Assembly (NCBI GenBank): GCA_965214285.1 | Contig: OZ243946.1 | Coordinates: forward strand, 2,666,001 to 2,730,000 | Direction of reading: 5' to 3' | Length of the DNA stretch: 64,000 nt | From: G963422745 sp965214285 | Lineage (GTDB): Bacteria > Actinomycetota > Acidimicrobiia > Acidimicrobiales > Aldehydirespiratoraceae | Shown: positions 20,301-28,344 of the stretch, piece by piece | How positions within the stretch are numbered: position 1 is the first letter of the stretch | Layout: every line of letters begins with the position of its first letter | Program-made: the position numbers and the translations under genes | The notes under the pieces: model-generated | Seen by the model: only the letters and a program-made list of their open reading frames with translations | The model's database searches: none | Told to the model about the DNA's origin: nothing

Positions 20301-20546
20301 CCAGCGTTCGCGCTCCGATGCGGCCCTAGAACGCACCGGCGCTCGCCGCCCGCCGACCCGCGGGTTGGGCGTTGGGCGTCACAGGGTGCCGGCATGATGT
20401 GCTCGGTCGCCGGGCTGCGGGTTCCGTGGCCTGATCTGCGCCTGCGGATCGCCGCTGCCGTGCTGGCGGGCGGGCGTGCTGGCCGGTCTGAGTGGCTGCT
20501 TCGGATCGGGAAATCTCAGGAAATTCGAGATTTCTGCGAACAGAAG

Positions 20547-20575
20547 TTGGAAGTGTCACACCCTGCCCCTAGAGT
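20547..20575 (+). promoter_or_regulatory. Leaderless-type promoter of the HNH gene
   Basis: TTGGAA (20547-20552), a 17-base spacer and TAGAGT (20570-20575) are followed six bases later by the ATG at 20582. The -10 box is at -12 to -7, so the mRNA should begin at or next to the start codon. There is no Shine-Dalgarno sequence. Confidence 0.5.
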
Positions 20576-20581
20576 ACACGT

Positions 20582-22414
20582 ATGGCTCAAACTGCTGTAC
20601 TCGAACCCGAAAGGGACCCTGCCTCACCCGGCCCGACCCCGGCATCGCCCGGGCCGGGATCCGCTCCGCCCCGCACGGACCCGGCCTCGCCCGGCCCCGG
20701 TCTGGCATCCTCCGGGCCGGGCCTGGCCTCATCCTCGACAGGAGCTGCTCCGTCTGGCACAGACCTGGCCGCATCCGGGCCGGGTCGGGCCGGGTCTGGT
20801 GGTGGGCGGGTGCATGCGGAGTGTGTGCCGTTGCAGGAGGCGCTGTCGGCTCTGGATCGTCTGGAGATCGCTGGGGCATCGGTGCCGGTGCTGCGCCAGA
20901 TGATGTCACTGGCAGGCCGGCTCAAGACCAGAGCCGATGCGGTGCTGTGCGGCTGCTCGGCGGAGATAAGCGCCGCGGATGCGAAGCTGTCCGCGACGGG
21001 GGTGCTCCAGGAGCAAGCGAACGTGTCGCTGCGCGACGCCAAGCGCATGGCCGGAGTCGGCGAGGCGCTCGCGGAGTTGCCGACCGTGGCGCAGGGTCTG
21101 GCTGCGGGCAAGATCAGCCTCGACAACGCCGCCGCTTTGGCCGGCACCGCCCGCGACGCCGGCGCCGAAGCGGTGGAGGGCAACCCGGTGCTGTTGCGCA
21201 ACGCCGAGAAGCTGAGCCCTGAGCGCCTTGCCCGCGACGCCCGACGGGTGGCCGACGAAGCATCGCGTGACCGCGGCGAGTCGCGGCTGAAGCGCCAGCG
21301 CCACAACCGCAAGGCGTCCACGGGGGTGGATCGCGACACCGGGATGGGCTGGCTTCACGGCCAGTTCGACCCGATCAGCCAGGCCCGCATCCAACAAGCC
21401 CTCGACGGCAAGGTCGACAACCTCTGGAGGGCCGACCACGAAGCCGGCAAGGCAGACCAGCGCAGCAACGCCCAACGCCGAGCAGACGCCATCTTCGAGA
21501 CCATCACAGGCCTCGACGCACTCACCGGCGAACCCCTCCCCCAACAGCACGGCGGCAACGGCAAGGCTGGCCGTGCCAAGTCAGTCCGCGACCAGCTCAT
21601 CATCGTCGCCGAGATCGGCCTGCTCGACGGGCAGAACCCCGACGGGCGCTGCGAGATCCCCGGCACCGGCCCCGTCCCGCCGTCCATCCTGGCCGGGCTG
21701 TCACCCGACGCCGACCTGGCAGGCATCATCTTCGACCGCAAGGGCCGCCCCCTGTGGCTCGGACGCAACCAGCGCGCCGCCAACATCGCCCAGTACCTCG
21801 CCGTTGCGGCCCGCGATGGCGGCTGCGTCAAGTGCGGCGCCCCCATGCACCAAAGCGACATCCACCACATCGTCGAATGGGAGCACGGCGGCACCAGCGA
21901 CATCGACAACCTCTGCGCACTCTGCCGCACCCACCACCGCCAACACCACGGCCACGAGAAGAAGAACCAAGAACGCCCCCGCCGCGGCAAGCAGGCCAAG
22001 CCGACCGGTGGCCGAGCCGAGCAGACCAAGCCGACCGGTGGCCGAGCCGAGCAGGCCAAGCTGGGCGGTGGCCGAGCCGAGCAGGCCAAGCTGGGCGGAC
22101 TGGCCATGCGAACCAGCGACTGCAGCAGCCACAAGCAGGCCCAGCCCCCCGGACGAGCCGCACTCACTGGCGACCAGGCCGAGCTGAGCCAGTCCATCGG
22201 ACAGCCAGGCCCCGGCCGCGACGGCCCCGACCACTACCAGGACCGCCGCCCCGGCAGCGGCAGGCGAGCCAGACAGAACAGCCCGCCCGAGCCCGCACAT
22301 ACCGGCCTCCCGGCCACATCCCCGAACCCCGACGCAGCGGCAGCCCCCGGCCCATCCCGAGACCGCGGCACCTCACGAGACCGCGGCACCTCACGAGACG
22401 ACGACCCCCATTGA
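20582..22414 (+). CDS. DUF222/13E12-type HNH endonuclease
   Basis: A 610-residue protein. The N-terminal 70 residues are Pro/Ser/Gly repeats. Residues 85-300 form the helical DUF222 region. The HNH nuclease domain follows at about 415-460 with CVKC...HQSDIHHIVEWEHGG...NLCALCRTHHRQHH, which contains the two CxxC zinc knuckles and the HH catalytic pair. A 30-bp tandem repeat then encodes (TGGRAEQAK)-type units before a disordered Gly/Pro tail. This family is multi-copy in many actinobacteria and is associated with mobile DNA; its biological role is not settled. A fragment of a second copy lies at 18482. The promoter is leaderless in layout. Confidence 0.85.
   Translation: MAQTAVLEPERDPASPGPTPASPGPGSAPPRTDPASPGPGLASSGPGLASSSTGAAPSGTDLAASGPGRAGSGGGRVHAECVPLQEALSALDRLEIAGASVPVLRQMMSLAGRLKTRADAVLCGCSAEISAADAKLSATGVLQEQANVSLRDAKRMAGVGEALAELPTVAQGLAAGKISLDNAAALAGTARDAGAEAVEGNPVLLRNAEKLSPERLARDARRVADEASRDRGESRLKRQRHNRKASTGVDRDTGMGWLHGQFDPISQARIQQALDGKVDNLWRADHEAGKADQRSNAQRRADAIFETITGLDALTGEPLPQQHGGNGKAGRAKSVRDQLIIVAEIGLLDGQNPDGRCEIPGTGPVPPSILAGLSPDADLAGIIFDRKGRPLWLGRNQRAANIAQYLAVAARDGGCVKCGAPMHQSDIHHIVEWEHGGTSDIDNLCALCRTHHRQHHGHEKKNQERPRRGKQAKPTGGRAEQTKPTGGRAEQAKLGGGRAEQAKLGGLAMRTSDCSSHKQAQPPGRAALTGDQAELSQSIGQPGPGRDGPDHYQDRRPGSGRRARQNSPPEPAHTGLPATSPNPDAAAAPGPSRDRGTSRDRGTSRDDDPH
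21991..22105 (+). repeat. 30-bp tandem repeat in the HNH gene
   Basis: Units start at 21991, 22021, 22051 and 22081 (last one partial). They encode ten-residue repeats of the type AKPTGGRAEQ. The period is in frame, so copy number can vary without loss of the protein. The repeat follows the nuclease domain. Confidence 0.85.
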
Positions 22415-22882
22415 CCAGCTCTGCCGGAGACCAGCGGCTCAAGACGAGCGGCACCCGTTGGACCAGCCCGGACACGACACCGCTCCCCTGCCGGGCCAGT
22501 ACAGGCCGGGCGAGAGCGGATGGTGACCGCAGCGCGCAGGTCAATCACGACTGGACGGGCAGGCGTCGGCGGGCAGGCGTGGGCGGACAAGCGTCCGCGA
22601 GCCAGAGTCGGCGTGAGGGCGTCAGCCGTTGCCTGTTGCGAAACGGCGCGACCACGGGGGCGTTGCACGCGGTCTCGGAAGCGTCGCAGGCCCAGGCAGC
22701 ACGGCCGCACGGCGCGAGCAACACGGCCGGCAAAATGCGCATCATGGCGATGTTTCGTGATACGGTACGGTTCCACGATGCGGGACAGCGATGCCGCTCG
22801 GCAACGGTGTCTCGTGTCAGCCCGCATACGTTCCAAGACACCGGCTGCGGCCGGCGTTCTCGAGTGATCCAGGAGTACCTGC
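22415..22882 (+). other. Intergenic leader before the corrinoid operon
   Basis: This 468-base stretch has no convincing gene. Near its end TACGGT (22761-22766) lies in an imperfect inverted repeat TCGTG...CACGA (22755-22778), a possible promoter or operator for the methyl-transfer operon. AGGAG (22871-22875) is the ribosome binding site of the corrinoid gene. I looked for a cobalamin riboswitch and saw no B12-box. Confidence 0.4.
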
Positions 22883-23602
22883 ATGGCCGAGGAAGCGGAC
22901 GAAGCCCCCGACGACGCGGACGACGACGAGATCGACCTGAACGCGCTGAGCGACGAGGATCTCACCGCGCAGATGCACGACGACCTCTACGACGGTCTCG
23001 CCGAGGAGATCGACGAGGGCGTGCGCATCCTGCTGGGCCGCGGCTGGGACGCCAACCGCGTGCTCAACGACGCCCTCGTGGAAGGCATGCGCATCGTCGG
23101 CATCGACTTCCGAGACGGCATCCTCTTCGTGCCCGAGGTACTGCTCGCCGCCAACGCCATGAAGGCCGGCATGGCCATCCTGCGGCCGCTGCTGGCCGAG
23201 ACCGGCGCCGAGCCGATCGGCAGCGTGGTGATCGGCACCGTCAAGGGCGACATCCACGACATCGGCAAGAACCTGGTGGCGATGATGCTGGAGGGCGCGG
23301 GCTTCGACGTGGTCGACCTGGGCATCAACACCGACGTCGACGAGTTCCTGGCCGCCCTCGACGAGCACAAGCCCGACATCCTGGGCATGTCGGCACTGCT
23401 CACCACCACCATGCCCTACATGAAGGTGGTGATCGACACGCTCGTGGAGAAGGGGCTGCGCGACGACTACATCGTGCTGGTGGGCGGCGCGCCGCTCAAC
23501 GAGGAGTTCGGCGAGGCCATCGGCGCGGACGCCTACTGCCGCGACGCCGCGGTCACCGCCGAGACGGCCTCGGCCCTGGTCAGCGCACGGCGCGCGGCCT
23601 GA
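22883..23602 (+). CDS. Corrinoid (B12-binding) methyl-carrier protein
   Basis: A 239-residue protein of the MtgC/MttC/MtbC family that carries the methyl group between two methyltransferases on a cobalamin. An acidic N-terminal extension is followed by the helical cap (about 35-105) and the Rossmann-like B12 domain. The lower-ligand motif DxHxxG is D123-IH125-DIG in GDIHDIGKN; SALLTTTM and GGAPLN follow, both typical of the cobalamin pocket. AGGAG is 7 bases before the ATG. It is the first gene of a six-gene operon. The methyl donor should be loaded by the MttB homologue at 28345 and unloaded by the pterin enzyme at 24995. Confidence 0.9.
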   Translation: MAEEADEAPDDADDDEIDLNALSDEDLTAQMHDDLYDGLAEEIDEGVRILLGRGWDANRVLNDALVEGMRIVGIDFRDGILFVPEVLLAANAMKAGMAILRPLLAETGAEPIGSVVIGTVKGDIHDIGKNLVAMMLEGAGFDVVDLGINTDVDEFLAALDEHKPDILGMSALLTTTMPYMKVVIDTLVEKGLRDDYIVLVGGAPLNEEFGEAIGADAYCRDAAVTAETASALVSARRAA

Positions 23603-23618
23603 ACCTGGAGCGGGCGAC

Positions 23619-24545
23619 GTGCAGACGGCCGCGATGCACACAGAGGCCCGCAGCAACAGCTCGCACGAAGACGACACCCGCAGCCTCGGCTCTCGGGGTG
23701 ACGAGGTGCGCGGCGCCGGTGGCCACGCCGACCACGCCCCCAGCGGCGAGGCCCTCAGCGACACGAGCCCAACCGGCGAGGCCCTCAGCGACGCGAGCCC
23801 AACCGGCGAGGCCCTCAGCGACACGAGCCCAACCGGCGAGGCCCGCAGCGCAGGCGAGACCGTGCCGACAGCGACAGCGGCAACCCTGGACCAGACGCGC
23901 CACACAACGCCGAGAGTGCTGATCCTGGCCTGCGGCGCTCTGGCACGGGAGATCCGCGACATCGCCCGGCTGCACGAGCTGGGCAACGTCGACCTCGAAT
24001 GCCTGCCGGCTGTGCTGCACAACCGTCCCGAGCTGATCCCCGACGCCGTGCGCGAGCGGCTCGACCGCATCGCCGGCGGCTACGACCGGGTGCTGCTGGG
24101 CTACGCCGACTGCGGCACCGGCGGCGAGCTGGCCGCCCTTTGCACCGAGCGGGGCGTCGAGATGCTGCCCGGCGACCACTGCTACGAGTTCTTCGCCGGC
24201 GGCGACGCCTGGCAGCAGATGCACCACAGCGACCCCACGATCTTCTACCTCACCGACTACCTGGCCAAGCACTTCGAGCGGATCATCCTCGACGGCCTCG
24301 GCATCACGGCGCACCCCGAGCTCTGCCACGCCTACTTCGGCAACTACACCAAGCTCGTCTACCTGGCCCAGACCGACGACGACGACATCTCCGCGTCTGC
24401 CGAGGCCGCCGCCGAGCGCCTTGGCCTGGACTACGAGCGCATCGCCGGCGCATACGGCGACCTCGAGCCGGCCGTGGTGCAGATCGCACAGAGCGCACAG
24501 GCGGCGAGCCGTGGCCAGACAGCGCCGCTGCAGGAAGCACCGTGA
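23619..24545 (+). CDS. DUF1638-domain protein
   Basis: A 308-residue protein of unknown biochemistry. The DUF1638 domain spans about residues 97-280, starting RVLILACGALAREI and containing GYADCGTGGEL, GDHCYEFFAG and GNYTKLVYLAQ. Conserved Cys and His residues (CG near 105, DCGTGG, DHCYEF) could bind a metal or corrinoid. The first 95 residues are hydrophilic and contain a ten-residue tandem repeat GEALSDTSPT. It starts with GTG at 23619, with GGAG 8 bases upstream. Homologues are known next to MttB-type methyltransferase genes, so a role in corrinoid-dependent methyl transfer is inferred from context only. Confidence 0.75.
   Translation: MQTAAMHTEARSNSSHEDDTRSLGSRGDEVRGAGGHADHAPSGEALSDTSPTGEALSDASPTGEALSDTSPTGEARSAGETVPTATAATLDQTRHTTPRVLILACGALAREIRDIARLHELGNVDLECLPAVLHNRPELIPDAVRERLDRIAGGYDRVLLGYADCGTGGELAALCTERGVEMLPGDHCYEFFAGGDAWQQMHHSDPTIFYLTDYLAKHFERIILDGLGITAHPELCHAYFGNYTKLVYLAQTDDDDISASAEAAAERLGLDYERIAGAYGDLEPAVVQIAQSAQAASRGQTAPLQEAP
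23745..23850 (+). repeat. 30-bp tandem repeat in the DUF1638 gene
   Basis: Units start at 23745, 23775, 23805 and 23835 (partial). They encode GEALSDTSPT-type decapeptides in the N-terminal tail before the conserved domain. Units 1 and 3 look identical and unit 2 differs by one base. Confidence 0.9.
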
Positions 24546-24557
24546 CCAGGAGGGGCC

Positions 24558-24998
24558 GTGGCTAGGCGCGGGCGCGGCCCGCAGGTGGTGACCATCTACT
24601 GGCGCGACATCCCCGCCCAGGTCACCGCCACCACGGCCACAGGAGACAAAGCGCAGGTGCTGTTGCACCAGCGGTTCCAGGTGGCCATCGACCGGGCGGC
24701 GCACATCGCCGGGCTCACCGCCACCGACGACTACGTGAACGAGTGGCGTCGCCAGGCCTCGACCCCCGACGGCGACCCAGCCGAGGCCGCCCGTGGGATC
24801 GCCGCGGCGTTCGAGCACGACTACCCCAGGGACCGCCTGGAGGCACTGGTCGCCAACGGCGGCCTCGCGCCCGACACACCCGCACCCGAGACGCCAGTGC
24901 CGAACACAGCCGAGCACGAGTCAACCGCTCCCCCGACAAACGCACGCCACGCAGCGGCAGCCCAGACACTCGAACCCCAGACACAGGAGTCCCCATGA
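24558..24998 (+). CDS. 'Virulence factor'-family small protein
   Basis: A 146-residue protein whose first 100 residues (VVTIYWRDIPAQVT near the start, then QVLLHQRFQVAIDRAA and DDYVNEWRR) match the small family labelled 'virulence factor' in domain databases. That name carries no functional information; homologues occur in corrinoid methyltransferase gene clusters. The last 45 residues are Pro/Thr/Glu-rich and probably disordered. It starts with GTG behind a perfect AGGAGG only 4 bases away. Its TGA overlaps the next ATG (ATGA at 24995-24998), so it is coupled to the pterin methyltransferase. Confidence 0.7.
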   Translation: MARRGRGPQVVTIYWRDIPAQVTATTATGDKAQVLLHQRFQVAIDRAAHIAGLTATDDYVNEWRRQASTPDGDPAEAARGIAAAFEHDYPRDRLEALVANGGLAPDTPAPETPVPNTAEHESTAPPTNARHAAAAQTLEPQTQESP

Positions 24999-25912
24999 CC
25001 GACACCGTCATCAGCAGCGCCACCAAGGAAGTGGTGATCGGCTTCGGCCGGCCGTTCGTGATGATCGGCGAGCGCATCAACCCGACCGGGCGCAAGCTGC
25101 TCGCCGAGGAGATGAAGAGCGGCGACTTCAGCCGGGTGGAGGCCGACGCCATCGCCCAGGTCGAGGCGGGCGCCCACATGCTCGACGTGAACGCCGGCAT
25201 CCCGCTCGCCGACGAGCCGGCGCTGCTGGCACGGGCCATCAAGCTGGTCCAGTCGGTGACCGACGTGCCCCTGGCGATCGACTCGTCGATCATCGAGGCC
25301 CTGGAGGCCGGCATCGAGGCCTACGAGGGCAAGCCGCTCATCAACTCCGTCACCGGCGAGAACGAGGTGATGGAGCGGGTGTTGCCGCTGGTGGCCAAGG
25401 CCGGCGCTGCGGTGGTGGCCATCTCCAACGACGAGACCGGCATCTCCGAGGATCCCGACGTGCGCTTCGAGGTGGCCGCCAAGATCGTGCGGGCAGCCGC
25501 CGACCACGGCATCCCCGCAGGCGACGTGGTGGTGGACCCGCTGGTCATGCCGATCGGCGCCATGGGCACGGCCGGCCGGCAGGTGTTCGCGCTGGTCCGC
25601 CGGCTGCGCAGCGAGCTCGGCGTCAACACCACCTGCGGCGCGTCCAACGTGAGCTTCGGGCTGCCCAACCGCCATGCCATCACCGGCACGTTCCTGTCGA
25701 TGGCGATCGGCGCGGGCATGACGTCTGCGATCATGAACCCGATGCATGCCGAGGTGAAGACGGCGATCATGGCAGCCGACGTGCTTGCCGGGCACGACAA
25801 GGACTGCGCTGCCTGGATCCGCGCCAACCGCACGCCCGGCGAGGGCCCGGCCGGGGCCGGGCGGCGCGGGGGACGGCGTCGCGGGGGCGGGGCACGCGCC
25901 GGTGCGGCCTGA
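24995..25912 (+). CDS. Methyltetrahydrofolate:corrinoid methyltransferase (pterin-binding)
   Basis: A 305-residue TIM-barrel protein of the dihydropteroate-synthase-like MeTr/MtgA family. It moves a methyl group between the corrinoid carrier and tetrahydrofolate. Visible family motifs are GERINPTGRK near the N-terminus, AHMLDVNAGIP, the IDSS strand, INSVTGE, ISNDETG and a DPLVMPIG strand. The start is ATG at 24995 with AGGAG 5 bases before it, overlapping the previous stop. The C-terminus carries a Gly/Arg tail (GRRGGRRRGGG) absent from typical members. In this operon it is expected to form methyl-H4folate from methyl-corrinoid. Confidence 0.85.
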   Translation: MTDTVISSATKEVVIGFGRPFVMIGERINPTGRKLLAEEMKSGDFSRVEADAIAQVEAGAHMLDVNAGIPLADEPALLARAIKLVQSVTDVPLAIDSSIIEALEAGIEAYEGKPLINSVTGENEVMERVLPLVAKAGAAVVAISNDETGISEDPDVRFEVAAKIVRAAADHGIPAGDVVVDPLVMPIGAMGTAGRQVFALVRRLRSELGVNTTCGASNVSFGLPNRHAITGTFLSMAIGAGMTSAIMNPMHAEVKTAIMAADVLAGHDKDCAAWIRANRTPGEGPAGAGRRGGRRRGGGARAGAA

Positions 25913-25942
25913 GCAACCCGCTGCTGCCGGCCGCGACGGCCG

Positions 25943-28231
25943 ATGAGCGACCCCGCGCAAGACGAGTGGGGTCCACCTGACGACGCTGAGACCCGCCGAG
26001 ACGCCGACCGCGACCACGGCACCAGCAGGACCGTCAGCTCCGGCAGCGCTGACGCTCCGGGCGGCACTCACAGGGTGGTCTTCAGCCCCGCAGGCACCAG
26101 CGCCGAGGTGCCCGCCGGCACCACGATCCTCGACGCCGCCCGTTCGCTGCGGGTCGACCTCGACTCGACGTGCGGCGGCCGCGGGCTCTGCGGGCGCTGC
26201 CAGGTCGTCCCGGCCTTCGGCGAGTTCGCCAAGTGGCAGATCAGCTCCGACAGCTCCGCGGTGGGCGCCAAGACCTCCGCCGAGCTGAGCTACCGGGGCA
26301 GGCGCAGCATCGCAGCCGACGGCAGGCTCGGCTGTCAGGCGACGGTGCTCGGCGATCTGGTGGTGGACGTGCCCGCCGGCTCGCAGGTTCACCGCCCGGT
26401 GGTGCGCAAGACGATCGACCTGCCGGGCCTCACGCTCGACCCGCTGATCGCGGCCCGCTACTGCGAGCTCGAAGCGCCCGTCCTGGGCGACGAGCGTGCC
26501 GACGCCGAGCTGTTGACCGAGGCGCTCGCTGTCCAGTGGGGCATCGTCGGCGCACGGATCGAGCCGAGGGTGCTGCCGCGCCTGCAGCCGGCCTTGGCGA
26601 ACGGCTCACGGCGGGTGACGGCCATCGTCCACGCCGACGCAGGCGTGATCGACGTGCGGCCCGGCTTCGACGAGGCGATCTACGGCGTCGCTGTGGACGT
26701 GGGCTCGACGACCATCGCCGGCTACCTGCTGGATCTGCACAACGGCGAGGTGCTGGCCACGGCCGGCGCCATGAACCCGCAGATCCGCTTCGGCGAGGAT
26801 CTGATGAGCCGGGTGTCGTACGTGATGATGAACCCCGGCGGCGACGCCGAGCTGACCGCCGTGGTCCGCGAGGCGATCGACGACCTGATCGAGGGGCTCG
26901 CAGCCGACCACGCTGCTTCGGCGCCGGCCGGGAGCGCGCCTGAGCCGGCGGGCAACCCTGATCCTGAGGACGCCTCGGCGGTCGATCCCGACGCCGGTTC
27001 GGCGGCAGGCATCCGCCGGCGCATCTGCGATCTGGTCTTCGTGGGCAACCCGGTGATGCATCATCTGCTGCTGGGCATCGACCCGACCGGGCTGGGCGCG
27101 GCGCCGTTCAGTTTGGCGGTGAGCGCCGGCGTGGACATCGAGGCCCGCGACCTCGGCCTTGCCCTGCCGGCCGCGCGAGCCCATGTCGGGCCCTGCATCG
27201 CGGGCCATGTGGGCGCGGATGCGGCCGCGGCGCTGCTGAACGAAGGCGTCCACCGAGCGGAGGCACCGATGCTGGTGGTGGACGTGGGGACCAACGCCGA
27301 GATAGTGCTCGGCACCGGCAGCCGTGTCTACGCGGCGTCGTCGCCGACCGGCCCCGCCTTCGAGGGCGCCCAGATATCGAGCGGCGTGCGGGCCGCGGCC
27401 GGCGCCATCGAGCGCATCCGCATCGACCGCCAGACCTTCGAGCCGCGCTATCGGGTGATCGGCGCAGACGAATGGAGCAACGACCCCGGCTTCGACCAGG
27501 CGGTCGCCGGGCTCGAGGTCACGGGCCTGTGCGGATCGGCGATCATCGAGGTCATCGGCGAGATGTTCCTGTCGGGCATCTGCGACCGCAACGGCGTCAT
27601 CTCGGAAGCGGCGAGCAAGCTGAGCCCGCGCGTGGAGCCCGACGGGCGCACCTTCCGCTATGTGATCCGCCACGGCGGCCTGCGCGTGCCCGAGCTGGCC
27701 GTCACCCAGAACGACGTGCGCCAGATCCAGCTTGCGGGCGCGGCGCTGCGGGCCGGCATCGACCTGCTGCTGGAGCACGCCGGCATCGACGAGGTTCACG
27801 ACGTGCGCTTGGCCGGGGCCTTTGGCGCCCACATCGACCCGGTGTACGCCCTGGTGCTGGGCCTGATCCCGGACTGCCCGGTCGCCGGCGTGCGGGCGGT
27901 GGGCAACAGCTCGGGGGCGGGGGCGGTGCGCATGCTGGTATCGGCGGCGCAGCGCCGTGAGGTCGCCGCTGCGGTGGCCGGCGTGGACAAGATCGAGACG
28001 GCCACCGAGCCGCGCTTTCAGGAGCTGTTCGTGGCGGCCATGGCGTTCCCCCATGCCACGGCGCCCAGCCCGCACCTGGGGCGGGTGGTGGATCTGCCGG
28101 CCGGCGAGGGCGCGGGCTCGCAGCCCCGGCGCAGCCGCCGCAGCGGCGCGGCGCGTCGCCCCGCCTCGCCGTCGACGCAGCCGGCCGCCGAGACGAGCGC
28201 GCCAGACACGGCAAGGCAACCCAGAGACTGA
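25943..28231 (+). CDS. RACo-type reductive activator of corrinoid protein
   Basis: A 762-residue protein. The N-terminal part is a plant-type [2Fe-2S] ferredoxin domain with C77-x5-C83-x2-C86 (CGGRGLCGRC) and C131. The remainder is an ASKHA-type ATPase (VAVDVGSTTIAGYLLDL near 250; VVDVGTNAEIVLG near 450; conserved GSGAGAVRML region). RACo proteins use ATP and an electron from the ferredoxin domain to return oxidised Co(II) to Co(I). It has one iron-sulfur domain like RACo, not the two [4Fe-4S] clusters of RamA. There is an Ala/Pro/Asp-rich insert (about 328-352) and a basic C-terminal tail. The Shine-Dalgarno sequence is weak; the start is 30 bases after the previous stop. Confidence 0.85.
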   Translation: MSDPAQDEWGPPDDAETRRDADRDHGTSRTVSSGSADAPGGTHRVVFSPAGTSAEVPAGTTILDAARSLRVDLDSTCGGRGLCGRCQVVPAFGEFAKWQISSDSSAVGAKTSAELSYRGRRSIAADGRLGCQATVLGDLVVDVPAGSQVHRPVVRKTIDLPGLTLDPLIAARYCELEAPVLGDERADAELLTEALAVQWGIVGARIEPRVLPRLQPALANGSRRVTAIVHADAGVIDVRPGFDEAIYGVAVDVGSTTIAGYLLDLHNGEVLATAGAMNPQIRFGEDLMSRVSYVMMNPGGDAELTAVVREAIDDLIEGLAADHAASAPAGSAPEPAGNPDPEDASAVDPDAGSAAGIRRRICDLVFVGNPVMHHLLLGIDPTGLGAAPFSLAVSAGVDIEARDLGLALPAARAHVGPCIAGHVGADAAAALLNEGVHRAEAPMLVVDVGTNAEIVLGTGSRVYAASSPTGPAFEGAQISSGVRAAAGAIERIRIDRQTFEPRYRVIGADEWSNDPGFDQAVAGLEVTGLCGSAIIEVIGEMFLSGICDRNGVISEAASKLSPRVEPDGRTFRYVIRHGGLRVPELAVTQNDVRQIQLAGAALRAGIDLLLEHAGIDEVHDVRLAGAFGAHIDPVYALVLGLIPDCPVAGVRAVGNSSGAGAVRMLVSAAQRREVAAAVAGVDKIETATEPRFQELFVAAMAFPHATAPSPHLGRVVDLPAGEGAGSQPRRSRRSGAARRPASPSTQPAAETSAPDTARQPRD

Positions 28232-28332
28232 CCCAAAGGACCGGCCCAGAGACTGAAGACCCAGAGACCGGCTCAGAGACTGAAGATCCAGAGCCCGGCC
28301 CAGAGAAGACCCCAGAGACAGACCCCAGAGAC
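28221..28332 (+). repeat. Degenerate ~27-bp repeats ahead of the MttB homologue
   Basis: Variants of CCAGAGACTGAAGA and CCAGAGACCGGC recur about four times between the end of the RACo-type gene and the ribosome binding site of the next gene. Several contain TGA, so the stretch is not a continuation of the upstream protein. The function is unknown; it may be only slippage-generated filler. Confidence 0.6.
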
Positions 28333-28344
28333 GAGGAGCAGCCA

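Noticed and set aside
22415..22882. Cobalamin riboswitch before the corrinoid operon
   Set aside because: No B12-box or related core sequence could be found by eye; only a weak inverted repeat is present.
24743..24994. Upstream extension of the pterin methyltransferase
   Set aside because: It overlaps the preceding gene in another frame and has no family similarity; ATG 24995 has a good AGGAG and overlaps the previous stop.
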